Program-made: the position numbers and the translations under genes
Assembly (NCBI GenBank): GCA_902569405.1
Contig: CACFTX010000001.1
Span: 310,001-374,000, forward strand
Direction: 5' to 3'
From: an uncultured Pelagibacteraceae bacterium
GTDB lineage: Bacteria; Pseudomonadota; Alphaproteobacteria; Pelagibacterales; Pelagibacteraceae
DNA length: 64,000 nt
The notes under the pieces: generated by a model
Databases searched by the model: none
The model's input: the letters and a program-made list of their open reading frames with translations, nothing else
What the model was told of the DNA's origin: nothing
Shown: positions 55,469 to 64,000 of the stretch, piece by piece
Position numbering within the stretch: the stretch's first letter is position 1
Layout of the letters: each line of letters opens with the position of its first letter

Positions 55469-56419
55469 TCAAGGTTTTATAATATCTTCTTTTACAATTA
55501 TTTTAGTCAAAGCGCTATGTTTATGTGTAACTAACGTTTCTGTTAGATATTTTTTATCATTTAAAATAACACCATTTACCAAATCACCTTTTGTTATGCC
55601 TGTAGCACAAAATATCGAGTCACCCTTTACAATTTCACTTAAAATGTATTTTTTTTTTAAGTCAGTTATGCCCATTTTTTTTGCTCTTGATATATCTTTT
55701 TCAGATTCGAAAATAAACCTTCCTTGAAATTTACAATCAAAAGCATCCAATGCGCATGCAGCCAAAACCCCTTCTGGACCGCCTCCTATACCCAAAAATA
55801 AATCAACTTTATATTTATCATCAGTTACCAGTAGTGCTCCTGAAACATCGCCATCTGTAATTAATTTCAAGTTTACATTTAACATGCGTAATTTATTAAT
55901 TATATCTTTATGACGAGGTCTGTCTAAAATACATATAGTAAGCTGTTCTATATTTGTATTTTTAACTTCAGCTAAATTTTTAATATTCTTTTCTATAGGA
56001 AAATCTAAATCGATTGCATCATTTGGTACATTTTTACCATAAGCTATTTTATCCATGTATGTTTCGGGTGCGCTAAAAAGATTACCTTTTTCTGCTATTG
56101 AAATAACAGACAAACCTCCAGGCATATTATTTGCAACAAAATTAGTTCCTTCCAAAGGGTCTACAGCTATATCAATTGAAGTGCCATTTCCAGAACCAAC
56201 TTTTTCACCTATATATAACATTGGTGCCTTATCTAATTCCCCTTCACCAATTACAACTTTTCCATTTATATTTAATTTGTTTAGTTCATTTCTCATTGCA
56301 CTTACCGCTGCTTGATCTGCTGATATTTTATCTTTTTTTCCAATAAAATTTGAAGCTGATATTGCGCCCTTTGATGATACATTAACTAATAAATCAATAA
56401 ATTTTTTATCAATTGTCAT
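55469..56419 (-). CDS. glpX: Fructose-1,6-bisphosphatase class II
   Basis: Gluconeogenic phosphatase. The 316 residues contain ISADQAAVSAMRNELNKL, KVVIGEGELDKAPMLYIGEKVG and the metal-binding IDIAVDPLEGTNFVANNMPGGLSVI (about 81-105), with DLFLGIGGGPEGVLAACAL later, all GlpX signatures. The start overlaps the sbmA-like stop as TAATG. Confidence 0.95.
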   Translation of the reverse strand: MTIDKKFIDLLVNVSSKGAISASNFIGKKDKISADQAAVSAMRNELNKLNINGKVVIGEGELDKAPMLYIGEKVGSGNGTSIDIAVDPLEGTNFVANNMPGGLSVISIAEKGNLFSAPETYMDKIAYGKNVPNDAIDLDFPIEKNIKNLAEVKNTNIEQLTICILDRPRHKDIINKLRMLNVNLKLITDGDVSGALLVTDDKYKVDLFLGIGGGPEGVLAACALDAFDCKFQGRFIFESEKDISRAKKMGITDLKKKYILSEIVKGDSIFCATGITKGDLVNGVILNDKKYLTETLVTHKHSALTKIIVKEDIIKP

Positions 56420-57411
56420 TAAATATTTTGTTCCTTAACAAAATTAGGCTTAAGTTTTGCTTCAAATTCTCTCAATCTTTTCCATACGGAAATTAATTCA
56501 ACAATAGTTGACCAACTTTTAACTAAATATTGTAATGACCCTTCTACTCTTCCAAAAGCTCTGGTGATTTGTTGAACAAAACCTAAAGTTATTGCTCCTG
56601 TAACTATTGTTGGTGCTAAAGCAAGATATGGAACAATGACCATTCCTTGAAAGTAACTCCATTTCACAGTATTGAAATATAAATAATGAAAATATGATTT
56701 ATAATGAATTCCTCTTACTCTATTATATAATTGACCGATTGTTGGGGGTGCAGCTCTTATCGGGTCGTCTTCTCCATGAACTAGTTCTTTTCTGTAACCG
56801 GCCTCTTCTTTTTGTATATCGTATTCAATTCCAGGTAATTTAATTCCTACAGCAGCCAACAGTAAAGTTCCACCTAATGCCGAAACTATCGCAACCCAAA
56901 CCAATGCATGATTAACTTCACCAATCCATGGTAATACATCAATCTGCTTTGATAGACCCCATAGTATCGGAGTAAATGCGACCAATGTCATTAAACTATC
57001 TAATAACCCAGTTCCTAAACCTTCCATTATTCTTGCAAACTTAAGTGTATCTTCCTGAACCCTTTGTGAGGCTCCTTCAGTATTACGAGCTTTAAGCCAT
57101 TGTTCATGATAATAGTCAGCCATTGATGTTCTCCATCTAAAAACCCAATGACTTGTAAAGAAACCTGTGAAAACAGCAATTATTATCCAAAGACCAGCTA
57201 TTTTTGCGAATGTAAATAAATAACCAATAAATTCTGATTCACTAACTGAATTAGGTGTAGTTAAAGCTTTTTGTAGAGTGTCATAAAAATCACCAAACCA
57301 TTCATTAATTTTAACATCAAGCTGAACTTGATACCATGTTGAAACTAAAATTAATAATGATCCAAAAATACTCCATAAGAACCATCTTTTATTTGTAAAA
57401 AATTCAAACAT
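56419..57411 (-). CDS. SbmA/BacA-family peptide transporter
   Basis: A 330-residue inner-membrane protein with about six to seven helices. The BacA-like core EGASQRVQEDTLKFARIMEGLGTGLLDSLMTLVAFTPILWGLS and the FRWRTSMADYYHEQWL segment mark the SbmA/BacA family, proton-driven importers of peptides and some antibiotics, related to ABC exporters but lacking the ATPase domain. The length matches homologues without extra domains. It is less Lys/Asn-rich than nearby island genes and sits between core genes. Confidence 0.85.
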   Translation of the reverse strand: MFEFFTNKRWFLWSIFGSLLILVSTWYQVQLDVKINEWFGDFYDTLQKALTTPNSVSESEFIGYLFTFAKIAGLWIIIAVFTGFFTSHWVFRWRTSMADYYHEQWLKARNTEGASQRVQEDTLKFARIMEGLGTGLLDSLMTLVAFTPILWGLSKQIDVLPWIGEVNHALVWVAIVSALGGTLLLAAVGIKLPGIEYDIQKEEAGYRKELVHGEDDPIRAAPPTIGQLYNRVRGIHYKSYFHYLYFNTVKWSYFQGMVIVPYLALAPTIVTGAITLGFVQQITRAFGRVEGSLQYLVKSWSTIVELISVWKRLREFEAKLKPNFVKEQNI

Positions 57412-57693
57412 TTATTTAATAAAATTATCAGCGTAAGATTTTTTTATAACTTTTCTTTTTTTAGGCTCAATAAGATCGTAATCAATATTGTTTTTTTTAG
57501 CGTACGTTATTGCTGCATCTTTAGATGAAAATTCTAATTTAACTTCTGACAATGTATCAGCTGATGTTTCCCAGCCCATTAAAGGGTTTAAATTTTTGTT
57601 TTCAGTAAAGAATTCTAGTAGCCATTTATTACTTTTGGCCAATCCTGACTGCATTGCATTTTTGGTTGGAATATAAATTTTTGCTTTCTTCAT
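57412..57693 (-). CDS. NADH dehydrogenase accessory subunit, NDUFS4-like (ETC complex I conserved region)
   Basis: A 93-residue protein. [68 protein letters not shown] and the C-terminal [16 protein letters not shown] match the short alphaproteobacterial homologues of mitochondrial NDUFS4 (18-kDa IP subunit), which stabilise the NADH-binding arm of complex I. It is followed on the minus strand by the sbmA-like gene with no gap and lies five bases from tRNA-Pro, a common alphaproteobacterial pairing. Confidence 0.92.
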   Translation of the reverse strand: MKKAKIYIPTKNAMQSGLAKSNKWLLEFFTENKNLNPLMGWETSADTLSEVKLEFSSKDAAITYAKKNNIDYDLIEPKKRKVIKKSYADNFIK

Positions 57694-57698
57694 ATAAA

Positions 57699-57775
<77 letters not shown>

Positions 57776-57869
57776 AATGGCCTACTAATACAGTAGTTAT
57801 TGATATTTTCAAAGCATAAACATCATCAAAAACCAAAGATTTTTTAAAGAATCTGCTATATAAGAAATT

Positions 57870-58307
57870 ATGATTATTTCATGTGAAGAATGTAATAAAA
57901 AATTTGAAATAGATGAAAAATTAATCCCTAATCATGGAAGAATGTTGCAATGTGGTTATTGTAATCACAGTTGGTTTTTTAAAAAAGAAATAATACCAGC
58001 AAAGACAAAAATCATTGAAAGTGATATAAAAAAAAATATAAAATCCATTCCCAACAGTACTAAAGAATTAATAAACGAAGCAGAAACTGCCATTCTTAAA
58101 GAATCTAAAAAAATTAAAATAAAAAAACCTATAAATATTTTAAGTTTCTTGATAATTTTTATTATTACTATAATTGCATTAATTATTTTAGCGGACACTT
58201 TTAAAAATTCTATAATGTTATTTATTCCAAATTTTGATTTGATTTTAAATAACTTATATGAAAGTTTAAAAGATATAATGTTATTTTTTAAAGATTTAGT
58301 TCAGTAA
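57870..58307 (+). CDS. Zinc-ribbon (MJ0042-type) membrane protein of unknown role
   Basis: A 145-residue protein. The N-terminal zinc ribbon MIISCEECNKKFEIDEKLIPNHGRMLQCGYCNHSWFF has four Cys in the C-x2-C...C-x2-C layout of the MJ0042 family. A charged linker follows, then one membrane helix (about 90-112, ILSFLIIFIITIIALIILA), and a short tail with hydrophobic helices. Similar genes are common in alphaproteobacteria, often near cell-division or envelope genes, with no firm function. It starts 3 bases before nhaA in transcription order, so the two are likely cotranscribed. Confidence 0.8.
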   Translation: MIISCEECNKKFEIDEKLIPNHGRMLQCGYCNHSWFFKKEIIPAKTKIIESDIKKNIKSIPNSTKELINEAETAILKESKKIKIKKPINILSFLIIFIITIIALIILADTFKNSIMLFIPNFDLILNNLYESLKDIMLFFKDLVQ

Positions 58308-58310
58308 AAT

Positions 58311-59483
58311 ATGTTGGGCTATATATCATCTCCATTTAAATGGTTTTTTAAACTTGAAGCTGCAAGTGGCATACTTTTGTTGATTAGTGCAGTAATCGCC
58401 CTAACTATAAGTAATTCACAGTATTCAGAATTATATTTTACTTCACTACATGAATATATTTTTATAGGAATTAATAATTTTGGCTTAAAACTTAGTGTTC
58501 TTCATTGGATCAATGACGCTTTAATGGCTATTTTTTTCTTTTTTGTAACATTAGAAATTAAAAGAGAATTTATACAAGGGGAATTATCAAATGCTAAACA
58601 AGCTATGTTACCAATAATAGGTGCTATAGGTGGAATGCTAGTTCCTGCTCTAATTTATATATTTATAAACTTTGATAACAGTGAAACATTAAATGGTTGG
58701 GCCATACCATCCGCTACTGACATTGCTTTTTCGATAGGAATTTTGTCTTTACTAGGATCAAGAGTTCCAGTTTCTTTAAAAGTTTTTTTAACAGCATTAG
58801 CTATTATAGATGACTTAGGAGCAATTGTAATAATTGCTTTCTTTTATACAGGGGACCTTAGTTATAAATTTATTATACTTTTGATAATAACATTTATTGT
58901 ACTTATTATTTTGAATAAATTTAATGTAAAAAAATTTTTACCTTATCTTCTCTCTGGATTGTTTTTATGGTTCTTTACTTATAAATCTGGAGTACATGCA
59001 ACAATAGCTGGAGTTTTGCTAGCTTGTGCAATTCCTCATAGAAAAAAAGAACATGATTTTTCTTTACTAGTTAAATTAGAACACGCGATTAGCCCATATG
59101 TTGCCTATTTAATTATGCCATTATTCGCTTTCGCTAATGCTGGTGTTTCTTTTGAAGGTTTAACCTTTAAATCATTTTTATCTCCTGTTCCTTTGGGAAT
59201 ATTATTAGGTTTATTTTTTGGTAAGCAACTTGGTGTTTTTGTGTTTTCTTACATCTCAATAAAATTAGGATATGCGCAATTGCCAAGTAATTCATCTTGG
59301 ATAAGTTTTTATGCCGTAGGTATCTTGACAGGAATAGGATTTACAATGAGTTTGTTTGTGGGAAATCTTGCATTTGTTGAGAATGTTCAATATTTGGATG
59401 GTGTTAAAATTGGTGTGTTGTCAGGATCATTGCTGTCTACAGTAGCTGGGTATTTGCTTTTAAAAATTGCTTTGAATAAATAG
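58311..59483 (+). CDS. nhaA: Na+/H+ antiporter NhaA
   Basis: Exports sodium in exchange for protons. The 390 residues form about 12 helices. INDALMAIFFFFVTLEIKREFIQGEL, the unwound-helix motif GWAIPSATDIAFSIGIL with the T-D assembly, and AIIDDLGAIVIIAFFY with the two adjacent Asp transport residues are diagnostic. NhaA suits a marine habitat. It is the last gene on the plus strand here. Confidence 0.95.
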   Translation: MLGYISSPFKWFFKLEAASGILLLISAVIALTISNSQYSELYFTSLHEYIFIGINNFGLKLSVLHWINDALMAIFFFFVTLEIKREFIQGELSNAKQAMLPIIGAIGGMLVPALIYIFINFDNSETLNGWAIPSATDIAFSIGILSLLGSRVPVSLKVFLTALAIIDDLGAIVIIAFFYTGDLSYKFIILLIITFIVLIILNKFNVKKFLPYLLSGLFLWFFTYKSGVHATIAGVLLACAIPHRKKEHDFSLLVKLEHAISPYVAYLIMPLFAFANAGVSFEGLTFKSFLSPVPLGILLGLFFGKQLGVFVFSYISIKLGYAQLPSNSSWISFYAVGILTGIGFTMSLFVGNLAFVENVQYLDGVKIGVLSGSLLSTVAGYLLLKIALNK

Positions 59484-59503
59484 TTTAATTTTAAAGTAAT
59501 TTT

Positions 59504-60382
59504 TTAATTTTTAATAATATTATCTATATAGTTTTTTAAACTTCTTTTTCCAAAATATTTATAAACTTTATTAGATAAATTCATGTTTGATAAAGCTGAA
59601 GCATATCTTTCACCAGGACGTTTACGTAAAAATTTAATTTTAGATTTAAACATTTTTGCAACATTAATAATCGAATAACTTTTGTGACTTGATATACTGT
59701 AATGTCTGCATATATTTTTTTTCCAAGCTAAATAGCAAATGTTTACAGTGTCTGAAATATGTGTAAATCTTCTTGTTTGATTTCCTGGTCTAACTATTGG
59801 CAAAGGTTTTTTTTTTTTATAACTTTCTTCAAATATTCCAATTACAGTTGCCATTTTACCTCGTGATATTTGATTGGGACCGTAAACATTATAAAAATAA
59901 ATTACCTCATACTTAAAATTAAACCATTTTTTTAAATTTTCTAAAAGTTCCAAGTTTTTTGCTTTAGTAAAAGCATACGGTGATAAATTTTTATCATTGC
60001 CTTTATTACCTAATGAAGCAGAGGTTGCTGAGTATATAAGTTTAATTTTATTTTTTAAACAGTAGTTAAATATCGCATTGCTCCCTATTGTATTTGAATT
60101 AATACATTCATTCATATTTAAAAAACTTTGATAAATTCTAGAAAATTCTCCAAAATGAAAAATTGAATTAATCATTTTAGGTTTTTTTAAAATTTGAAAA
60201 ATATTTTTTGTATCACCTTTAATATATTTGACTCTTTTTGATTTAATATGGTTTTTTCTAAAACCAGATGAATAATTATCAATACTAAATATTTTATATT
60301 TAGTTTTATTAAGTAATAATTTAATTAAATTGCTCCCAACAAAACCAGCGCCACCTGTAACTACAATAATTTTTTTTTTCAT
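59504..60382 (-). CDS. NAD-dependent sugar-nucleotide epimerase/dehydratase (GalE-like)
   Basis: A 292-residue extended SDR. The NAD motif is VVTGGAGFVGSNLIKLL, with IFSIDNYSSGFRKN next. The catalytic triad is in YSATSASLGNKG and SPYAFTKAKNLELL (Y-x3-K), and FYNVYGPNQ and RRFTHISDTV follow. It could interconvert UDP-glucose/galactose or make a related sugar for the surface glycan encoded 4 kb away; the exact substrate is unknown. It adjoins the end of the MBL gene with no gap, at the 3' end of holB-metG-tatD-MBL. Confidence 0.88.
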   Translation of the reverse strand: MKKKIIVVTGGAGFVGSNLIKLLLNKTKYKIFSIDNYSSGFRKNHIKSKRVKYIKGDTKNIFQILKKPKMINSIFHFGEFSRIYQSFLNMNECINSNTIGSNAIFNYCLKNKIKLIYSATSASLGNKGNDKNLSPYAFTKAKNLELLENLKKWFNFKYEVIYFYNVYGPNQISRGKMATVIGIFEESYKKKKPLPIVRPGNQTRRFTHISDTVNICYLAWKKNICRHYSISSHKSYSIINVAKMFKSKIKFLRKRPGERYASALSNMNLSNKVYKYFGKRSLKNYIDNIIKN

Positions 60383-61156
60383 CTATATATTAACCGACAA
60401 ACCATCATGTGCAGGTTTTACATTCTTGGGTAAAATTTTCAATAAATAATTATAATCTAAGTCAGAATGAAGATTAGTTAAAATTGTTTTTTTGGGTTTT
60501 GTTATCTTTATAAAACTAAGCACTTCGTCAAGGTGATAATGTGATGGATGTGGAGAAAATCTAAGACAGTCAACTATTAAATATTTTAAATTATAAAAAT
60601 GCTTATAATCTTTTTTATAAATTTCATTTACATCGCTTGCATAAGCGCATTTATTGTTAATTATAAAAGCCAGGCATTTAATTTTGCCATGCGAAACAAC
60701 AATAGGTTTTATTGAAATTTTCTCATTTTTATATTTAAAAATATTTATTTTTTTTAATTTTTTGAAATTTAAAATAGCAGGATAACCTTTTTTTGAATAA
60801 AAACAGTAAGAGAAATTTTTTTTTAAATATTTTTTTGTAAGTGAATTTGTGTAAACATCAATTAATTTATTTTTTTTTAAATAAAATATTCTTAAATCAT
60901 TAATACCATGTGTTTGATCAGCATGTGCATGGCTATAAAATATTTTATCAATATTTTTTACTTGCTCTCTAAGAAGTTGTATCCTTAAATCTGGCGATGT
61001 ATCAAATAATATATTGAACTTTTTACTGGAAATCATTGCGGAACATCTAGTTCTATAATTTCTTTTAACTTTTGGATCACATTTTCCCCAATAACCATCA
61101 GGACGAGGCACTCCCATTGAGGAGCCACATCCTAAAATAGTGAATTTAATTGTCAT
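60383..61156 (-). CDS. MBL-fold metal-dependent hydrolase (PhnP-like)
   Basis: A 257-residue metallo-beta-lactamase-fold protein. GCGSSMGVPRPDGYWGKCDP and NYRTRCSAMISS at the N-terminus match the PhnP-like family found next to tatD in alphaproteobacteria. The metal motif reads SHAHADQTHGINDLR, with Gln in place of the last His of the usual H-x-H-x-D-H. Later ligands lie in VVSHGKIK, CAYASDVNEI and NLHSDLDY. The natural substrate is not known; PhnP itself cuts cyclic phosphodiesters. The start overlaps the tatD stop as TAATG. Confidence 0.85.
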   Translation of the reverse strand: MTIKFTILGCGSSMGVPRPDGYWGKCDPKVKRNYRTRCSAMISSKKFNILFDTSPDLRIQLLREQVKNIDKIFYSHAHADQTHGINDLRIFYLKKNKLIDVYTNSLTKKYLKKNFSYCFYSKKGYPAILNFKKLKKINIFKYKNEKISIKPIVVSHGKIKCLAFIINNKCAYASDVNEIYKKDYKHFYNLKYLIVDCLRFSPHPSHYHLDEVLSFIKITKPKKTILTNLHSDLDYNYLLKILPKNVKPAHDGLSVNI

Positions 61157-61920
61157 TACTTATAAAATAAATTATTAAAATTGCTTGTTGTGATTTTATC
61201 TAATTTTTTTTTATCAATATTTTTAATTTCTGATAATTTTTCAAGAGTATACTTAATGTAAAAAGGCACATTTTTATTTCCTCTCATTGGGACTGGCGCC
61301 AAATAAGGGCTGTCTGTTTCTATTAATAGTCTATCTAAAGGTATTTCATTGAAAGTTGATTGTAATTCTAGGCTATTTTTAAAAGTAATTATTCCGCTTG
61401 CTGAAAAGTAGGTATTCAATGTCATCAATTTTTCTGCAAACTCAATAGAGCCTGTAAAACAATGCATCAAAATTTTTAAATTTCCTTTATTGCTATAATT
61501 TTTTAAAATTTCATATGTATCTTTTTCTGCACTTCTAGAGTGAACTATTAAAGGAATATTTAAATCCAATGATGCCAAAATGTGATTTTTAAAACTTTTA
61601 ATTTGAGATTCTTTATCGCTGTTAGTGTAATAAAAATCTAATCCTGTCTCTCCAACACCTATAATTTTTTTATTTTTATTGATTGATTTAATAATTTCAT
61701 CCTTATTTAATATATTGCCTCCTGTTTCATGTGGATGAATACCAAAAGTCCCATAAATAATTTCATCAATTTTAATAATTTTAAGTATTTTTTTGAAACT
61801 TTCTTTAGTAGTGCATATAGTTAATAATTTTTCAATTCCTGCATTCTTTGAATTTAAAATTATATCATTTATATTTTCAAAAAGTTGTTCGTGATCTAAG
61901 TGGCAATGTGAATCAATCAT
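61156..61920 (-). CDS. tatD: TatD family metal-dependent deoxyribonuclease
   Basis: A TIM-barrel hydrolase of 254 residues. MIDSHCHLDHEQL supplies the H-x-H metal site, GIHPHE the next His, and IGVGETGLDFYY the Glu bridging ligand. IPLIVHSRSAEKDTYEIL, LMHCFTGS and LIETDSPYLAP follow, the TatD/YcfH signatures. I start at ATG 61920; a TTG three codons upstream is possible. It overlaps the metG end by eight bases. Confidence 0.94.
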   Translation of the reverse strand: MIDSHCHLDHEQLFENINDIILNSKNAGIEKLLTICTTKESFKKILKIIKIDEIIYGTFGIHPHETGGNILNKDEIIKSINKNKKIIGVGETGLDFYYTNSDKESQIKSFKNHILASLDLNIPLIVHSRSAEKDTYEILKNYSNKGNLKILMHCFTGSIEFAEKLMTLNTYFSASGIITFKNSLELQSTFNEIPLDRLLIETDSPYLAPVPMRGNKNVPFYIKYTLEKLSEIKNIDKKKLDKITTSNFNNLFYK

Positions 61921-63451
61921 TAGTATCAATTTTTTTAAATAATATACTTAATTTTTTTATCTTTTGACCTAATTTTAAAAAATTATTATCTTTAATAGTT
62001 TCTAAATGAATTTTATTTTCATCAATTTCAAATATCTTTAATACTTTCAATGAAGTTTCTGGGATGATTGGGTATAGCAAAATAGTAATTTTTCTAATCA
62101 ATTCTAAAGCAACATATATAATGGTATTAAGTCTAATTTTATCATCTTTACATTTCCATGGTTCCTCATCATTAAAATATTTATTAGATGCGAAAAGTTT
62201 TTCTACAATATAGTTAATGTATGAATTTAAGTCTTGATTATCTAGATATTTAATAAGATTTTGATAATTTAAACTAAAATCATTTAGAATTTTTAAATCT
62301 ATATCTTTAAAATTAATTTCATTAGGAATCATTAAATTAAGATTTTTTTCATTAAATGCTATTATTCTTTGGCACAAATTGCCGTAGTTATTTGCAAGAT
62401 CACTATTTATACAATTTTCTAGTTTTTCTTGTGAAATGTTTCCATCATTACCGAATGAGACTTCTTTAATTAAGTAATATCTTAATGGATCCAATCCATA
62501 TTTTTCAATAATTTTAATAGGGTCTAAAATATTTCCTCTTGATTTAGACATTTTCTCTTCACCGGACAAAATCCAACCGTGTCCATATATTCTATTAGGT
62601 AATGGTATATCCGCTGCTAAAAGAAAGGCAGGCCAGTAAATTGCATGAAATCTTAAAATGTCTTTACCTATTAAATGAAGTGATGCGGGCCAAAAATTTT
62701 TATAAAGATGATTGTTAATGTCGGGATAGTTTAAAGCACTTAAATAATTTGTTAATGCATCTAACCAAACATATATCACATGTTCATTATTTGAAGGAAC
62801 TTTAATTCCCCAAGAAAAAGATTTTCTACTCACAGATAAATCTTTTAAGCCGGCTTTAACGAAGCTGACAACTTCATTTTTTCTACTTTTTGGTAAGATA
62901 AAATTAGGATTTTTTTTATAAAAATCTAGAAGTGGTTTTTGCCACTTTGAAAGTTTGAAAAAATAAGACTCTTCCTCAACCCATTCCACTAATGAACCTG
63001 AAGATTTTGATTTTTTAATACCATCAATATCTTCAATTTCATCATTAGAATAAAAAGCTTCATCTGAAACTGAATACCATCCTGAGTATTTTGATAGATA
63101 AATTTCATTCCTTTGCTCAAGTATGTTCCATAGATTTTGGACAGATTTTAAATGTCTTTTTTCAGTTGTTCTTATAAAATCATTATTTGTAAGATTTAAA
63201 GTTTTCGATAGATCTTTAAACGTAATACTAATTTGATCACAAAAATCTTTTGGATTCATGCCCTTTTTTTCAGCAGCTCTTTGTATTTTTAAACCATGCT
63301 CATCAGTCCCAGTTAAAAAAAAAACCTTAAAACCTTGAATTTTTTTTGCACGGGCAAAAAAATCGGCGATTATGCTAGAGTATGCATGACCCATATGAGG
63401 TTTTGCTGATGGATAGTAAATTGGTGTTGTTATGTAAAAGTTTTTATTCAT
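61913..63451 (-). CDS. metG: Methionyl-tRNA synthetase
   Basis: Charges tRNA-Met. The class I HIGH motif is in ITTPIYYPSAKPHMGHAYSS (HMGH) and the KMSKS loop in GEEKMSKSRGNILDP (about 300-314). The central FLTGTDEHGLKIQRAAEKKG segment and the lack of a four-Cys zinc knuckle mark the shorter MetG2 type of 512 residues with no C-terminal dimer domain. It overlaps holB by eight bases at the start. Confidence 0.96.
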   Translation of the reverse strand: MNKNFYITTPIYYPSAKPHMGHAYSSIIADFFARAKKIQGFKVFFLTGTDEHGLKIQRAAEKKGMNPKDFCDQISITFKDLSKTLNLTNNDFIRTTEKRHLKSVQNLWNILEQRNEIYLSKYSGWYSVSDEAFYSNDEIEDIDGIKKSKSSGSLVEWVEEESYFFKLSKWQKPLLDFYKKNPNFILPKSRKNEVVSFVKAGLKDLSVSRKSFSWGIKVPSNNEHVIYVWLDALTNYLSALNYPDINNHLYKNFWPASLHLIGKDILRFHAIYWPAFLLAADIPLPNRIYGHGWILSGEEKMSKSRGNILDPIKIIEKYGLDPLRYYLIKEVSFGNDGNISQEKLENCINSDLANNYGNLCQRIIAFNEKNLNLMIPNEINFKDIDLKILNDFSLNYQNLIKYLDNQDLNSYINYIVEKLFASNKYFNDEEPWKCKDDKIRLNTIIYVALELIRKITILLYPIIPETSLKVLKIFEIDENKIHLETIKDNNFLKLGQKIKKLSILFKKIDTND

Positions 63452-64000
63452 TTAAAACTTTATATTTAAATTCCATAAACAAATTTTCATAATTTAAATT
63501 AAATTTATTACAATTATTTATCATGTTAATAAATCTAGTGTATAAAAAATTAATATTGTCTTTTTTTTTAGTTTTATGAATAAGTTTCAAAAAATATAAT
63601 TGAATCATAATGAGAATATAATGTTTTATAAAATTATTTTTACTGTAATATTTTTCATTTATTAAAAGTAGTAAAAAATCTTTTAATTTGTAATTTTTTA
63701 AATCTATATTATTATTTGAAGCAAAATATAAAAGATTAATCAATTCTCCTGGTGTAAAATAATAGTTAATTAAATCAACATTCAAAATATCTTCTATGTG
63801 TTGATTTAAAATTTTACCACAGATTTCAAATGTTTTTTCAAAAGAAAGATTTATTTTAAAAGTAATACATCTTGATTTAAGGGTATCTTTGATTAATTTT
63901 TTACTATCATGAATTAATATAAAAAAAATATTTTCATTTGGTTCTTCTATAATTTTTAATAATGCATTTAATGAATTTATGTTTAAATTTTCAATACTAT
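63444..64000 (-). CDS. holB: DNA polymerase III delta' subunit, C-terminal part (partial)
   Basis: The frame stays open to the window edge, so this is the 3' part of a longer gene. The visible N-terminal side reads NALLKIIEEPNENIFFILIHDSKKL and later DTLKSRCITFKINLSF, the sensor-1 and SRC arginine-finger motif of clamp-loader delta' (usually LKTIRSRC). The rest is a helical collar domain, poorly conserved and Lys/Asn-rich. A TTG at 63785 is only an internal codon. holB-metG-tatD is the normal alphaproteobacterial order. Confidence 0.88.
   Translation of the reverse strand, partial: SIENLNINSLNALLKIIEEPNENIFFILIHDSKKLIKDTLKSRCITFKINLSFEKTFEICGKILNQHIEDILNVDLINYYFTPGELINLLYFASNNNIDLKNYKLKDFLLLLINEKYYSKNNFIKHYILIMIQLYFLKLIHKTKKKDNINFLYTRFINMINNCNKFNLNYENLFMEFKYKVLNE

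Noticed and set aside
63444..63785. Separate 113-residue gene before metG
   Set aside because: The same frame continues open upstream to the window end with clear clamp-loader motifs, so it is the 3' part of holB.

Overview
The window is a dense, strongly AT-rich stretch of a bacterial chromosome (Lys/Asn/Ile-rich proteins, A and T homopolymers, few non-coding bases, many TAATG and ATGA stop/start overlaps). Its gene content points to a free-living alphaproteobacterium of the SAR11/Pelagibacter type. The markers are a sarcosine oxidase soxBDAG operon, a glpX-sbmA-NDUFS4-tRNA-Pro block, an rpmF-plsX-IHF-MerR block, a holB-metG-tatD-MBL block, the ubiquinol-cytochrome c chaperone and a membrane H+-pyrophosphatase. 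The taxonomic call is inference from gene order and base composition; no marker gene was aligned.

Layout. 1-1482 (minus): pyrC start, pyrB, ruvX. 1532-7653 (plus): gatCAB, an O-methyltransferase, trhO and a MATE exporter. 7642-12728 (minus): soxBDAG for N-methyl amine oxidation. 12794-12935 (plus): a 5'-half tRNA-Ser relic abutting an intact tRNA-Ser(GCU). 12936-15170 (minus): lytic transglycosylase. 15213-22554 (plus): dapA-smpB-folK-rsh-pyrE-pdxJ-acpS-lepB-rnc-recO. hemB is convergent (22559-23551). 23626-33123 (plus): a 2OG-type oxygenase, rpiB-glyA-nrdR, ribD-ribE-ribBX-ribH-nusB-thiL and hppA. 33127-43505 holds bamE, the cytochrome chaperone, rpmF, plsX, IHF, MerR, rpmG, chorismate mutase, ctaA, metY, rplM-rpsI, argC, a Lys-rich exported protein, hom and an AEC carrier, followed by an EamA transporter to 44360.

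Accessory region, about 44.4-55.4 kb. It opens with gene-poor DNA (44361-45452) broken only by a short alkyltransferase gene and containing a GC-rich, hairpin-rich patch. A tyrosine recombinase follows, with a near-consensus promoter and a perfect 10-7-10 inverted repeat in its leader. Next come surface-glycan genes: O-acyltransferase, GT11, GT9-like, Gfo/Idh dehydrogenase, DegT aminotransferase, a two-domain glycosyltransferase and a hexapeptide acyltransferase. The region ends with a GIY-YIG protein abutting tRNA-Glu. This looks like a strain-variable cell-surface island between a recombinase and a tRNA gene.

Core genes resume at 55469: glpX, sbmA-like, NDUFS4-like, tRNA-Pro, a zinc-ribbon membrane protein, nhaA, a sugar-nucleotide epimerase, an MBL hydrolase, tatD, metG and the 3' part of holB, which runs off the window end.

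Most notable: the recombinase-associated inverted repeat with the neighbouring GC-rich patch, the tandem tRNA-Ser relic, a compact RSH enzyme lacking the region between TGS and ACT, divergent genes whose start codons overlap (bamE and the cytochrome chaperone), and a Lys-rich exported protein between argC and hom.
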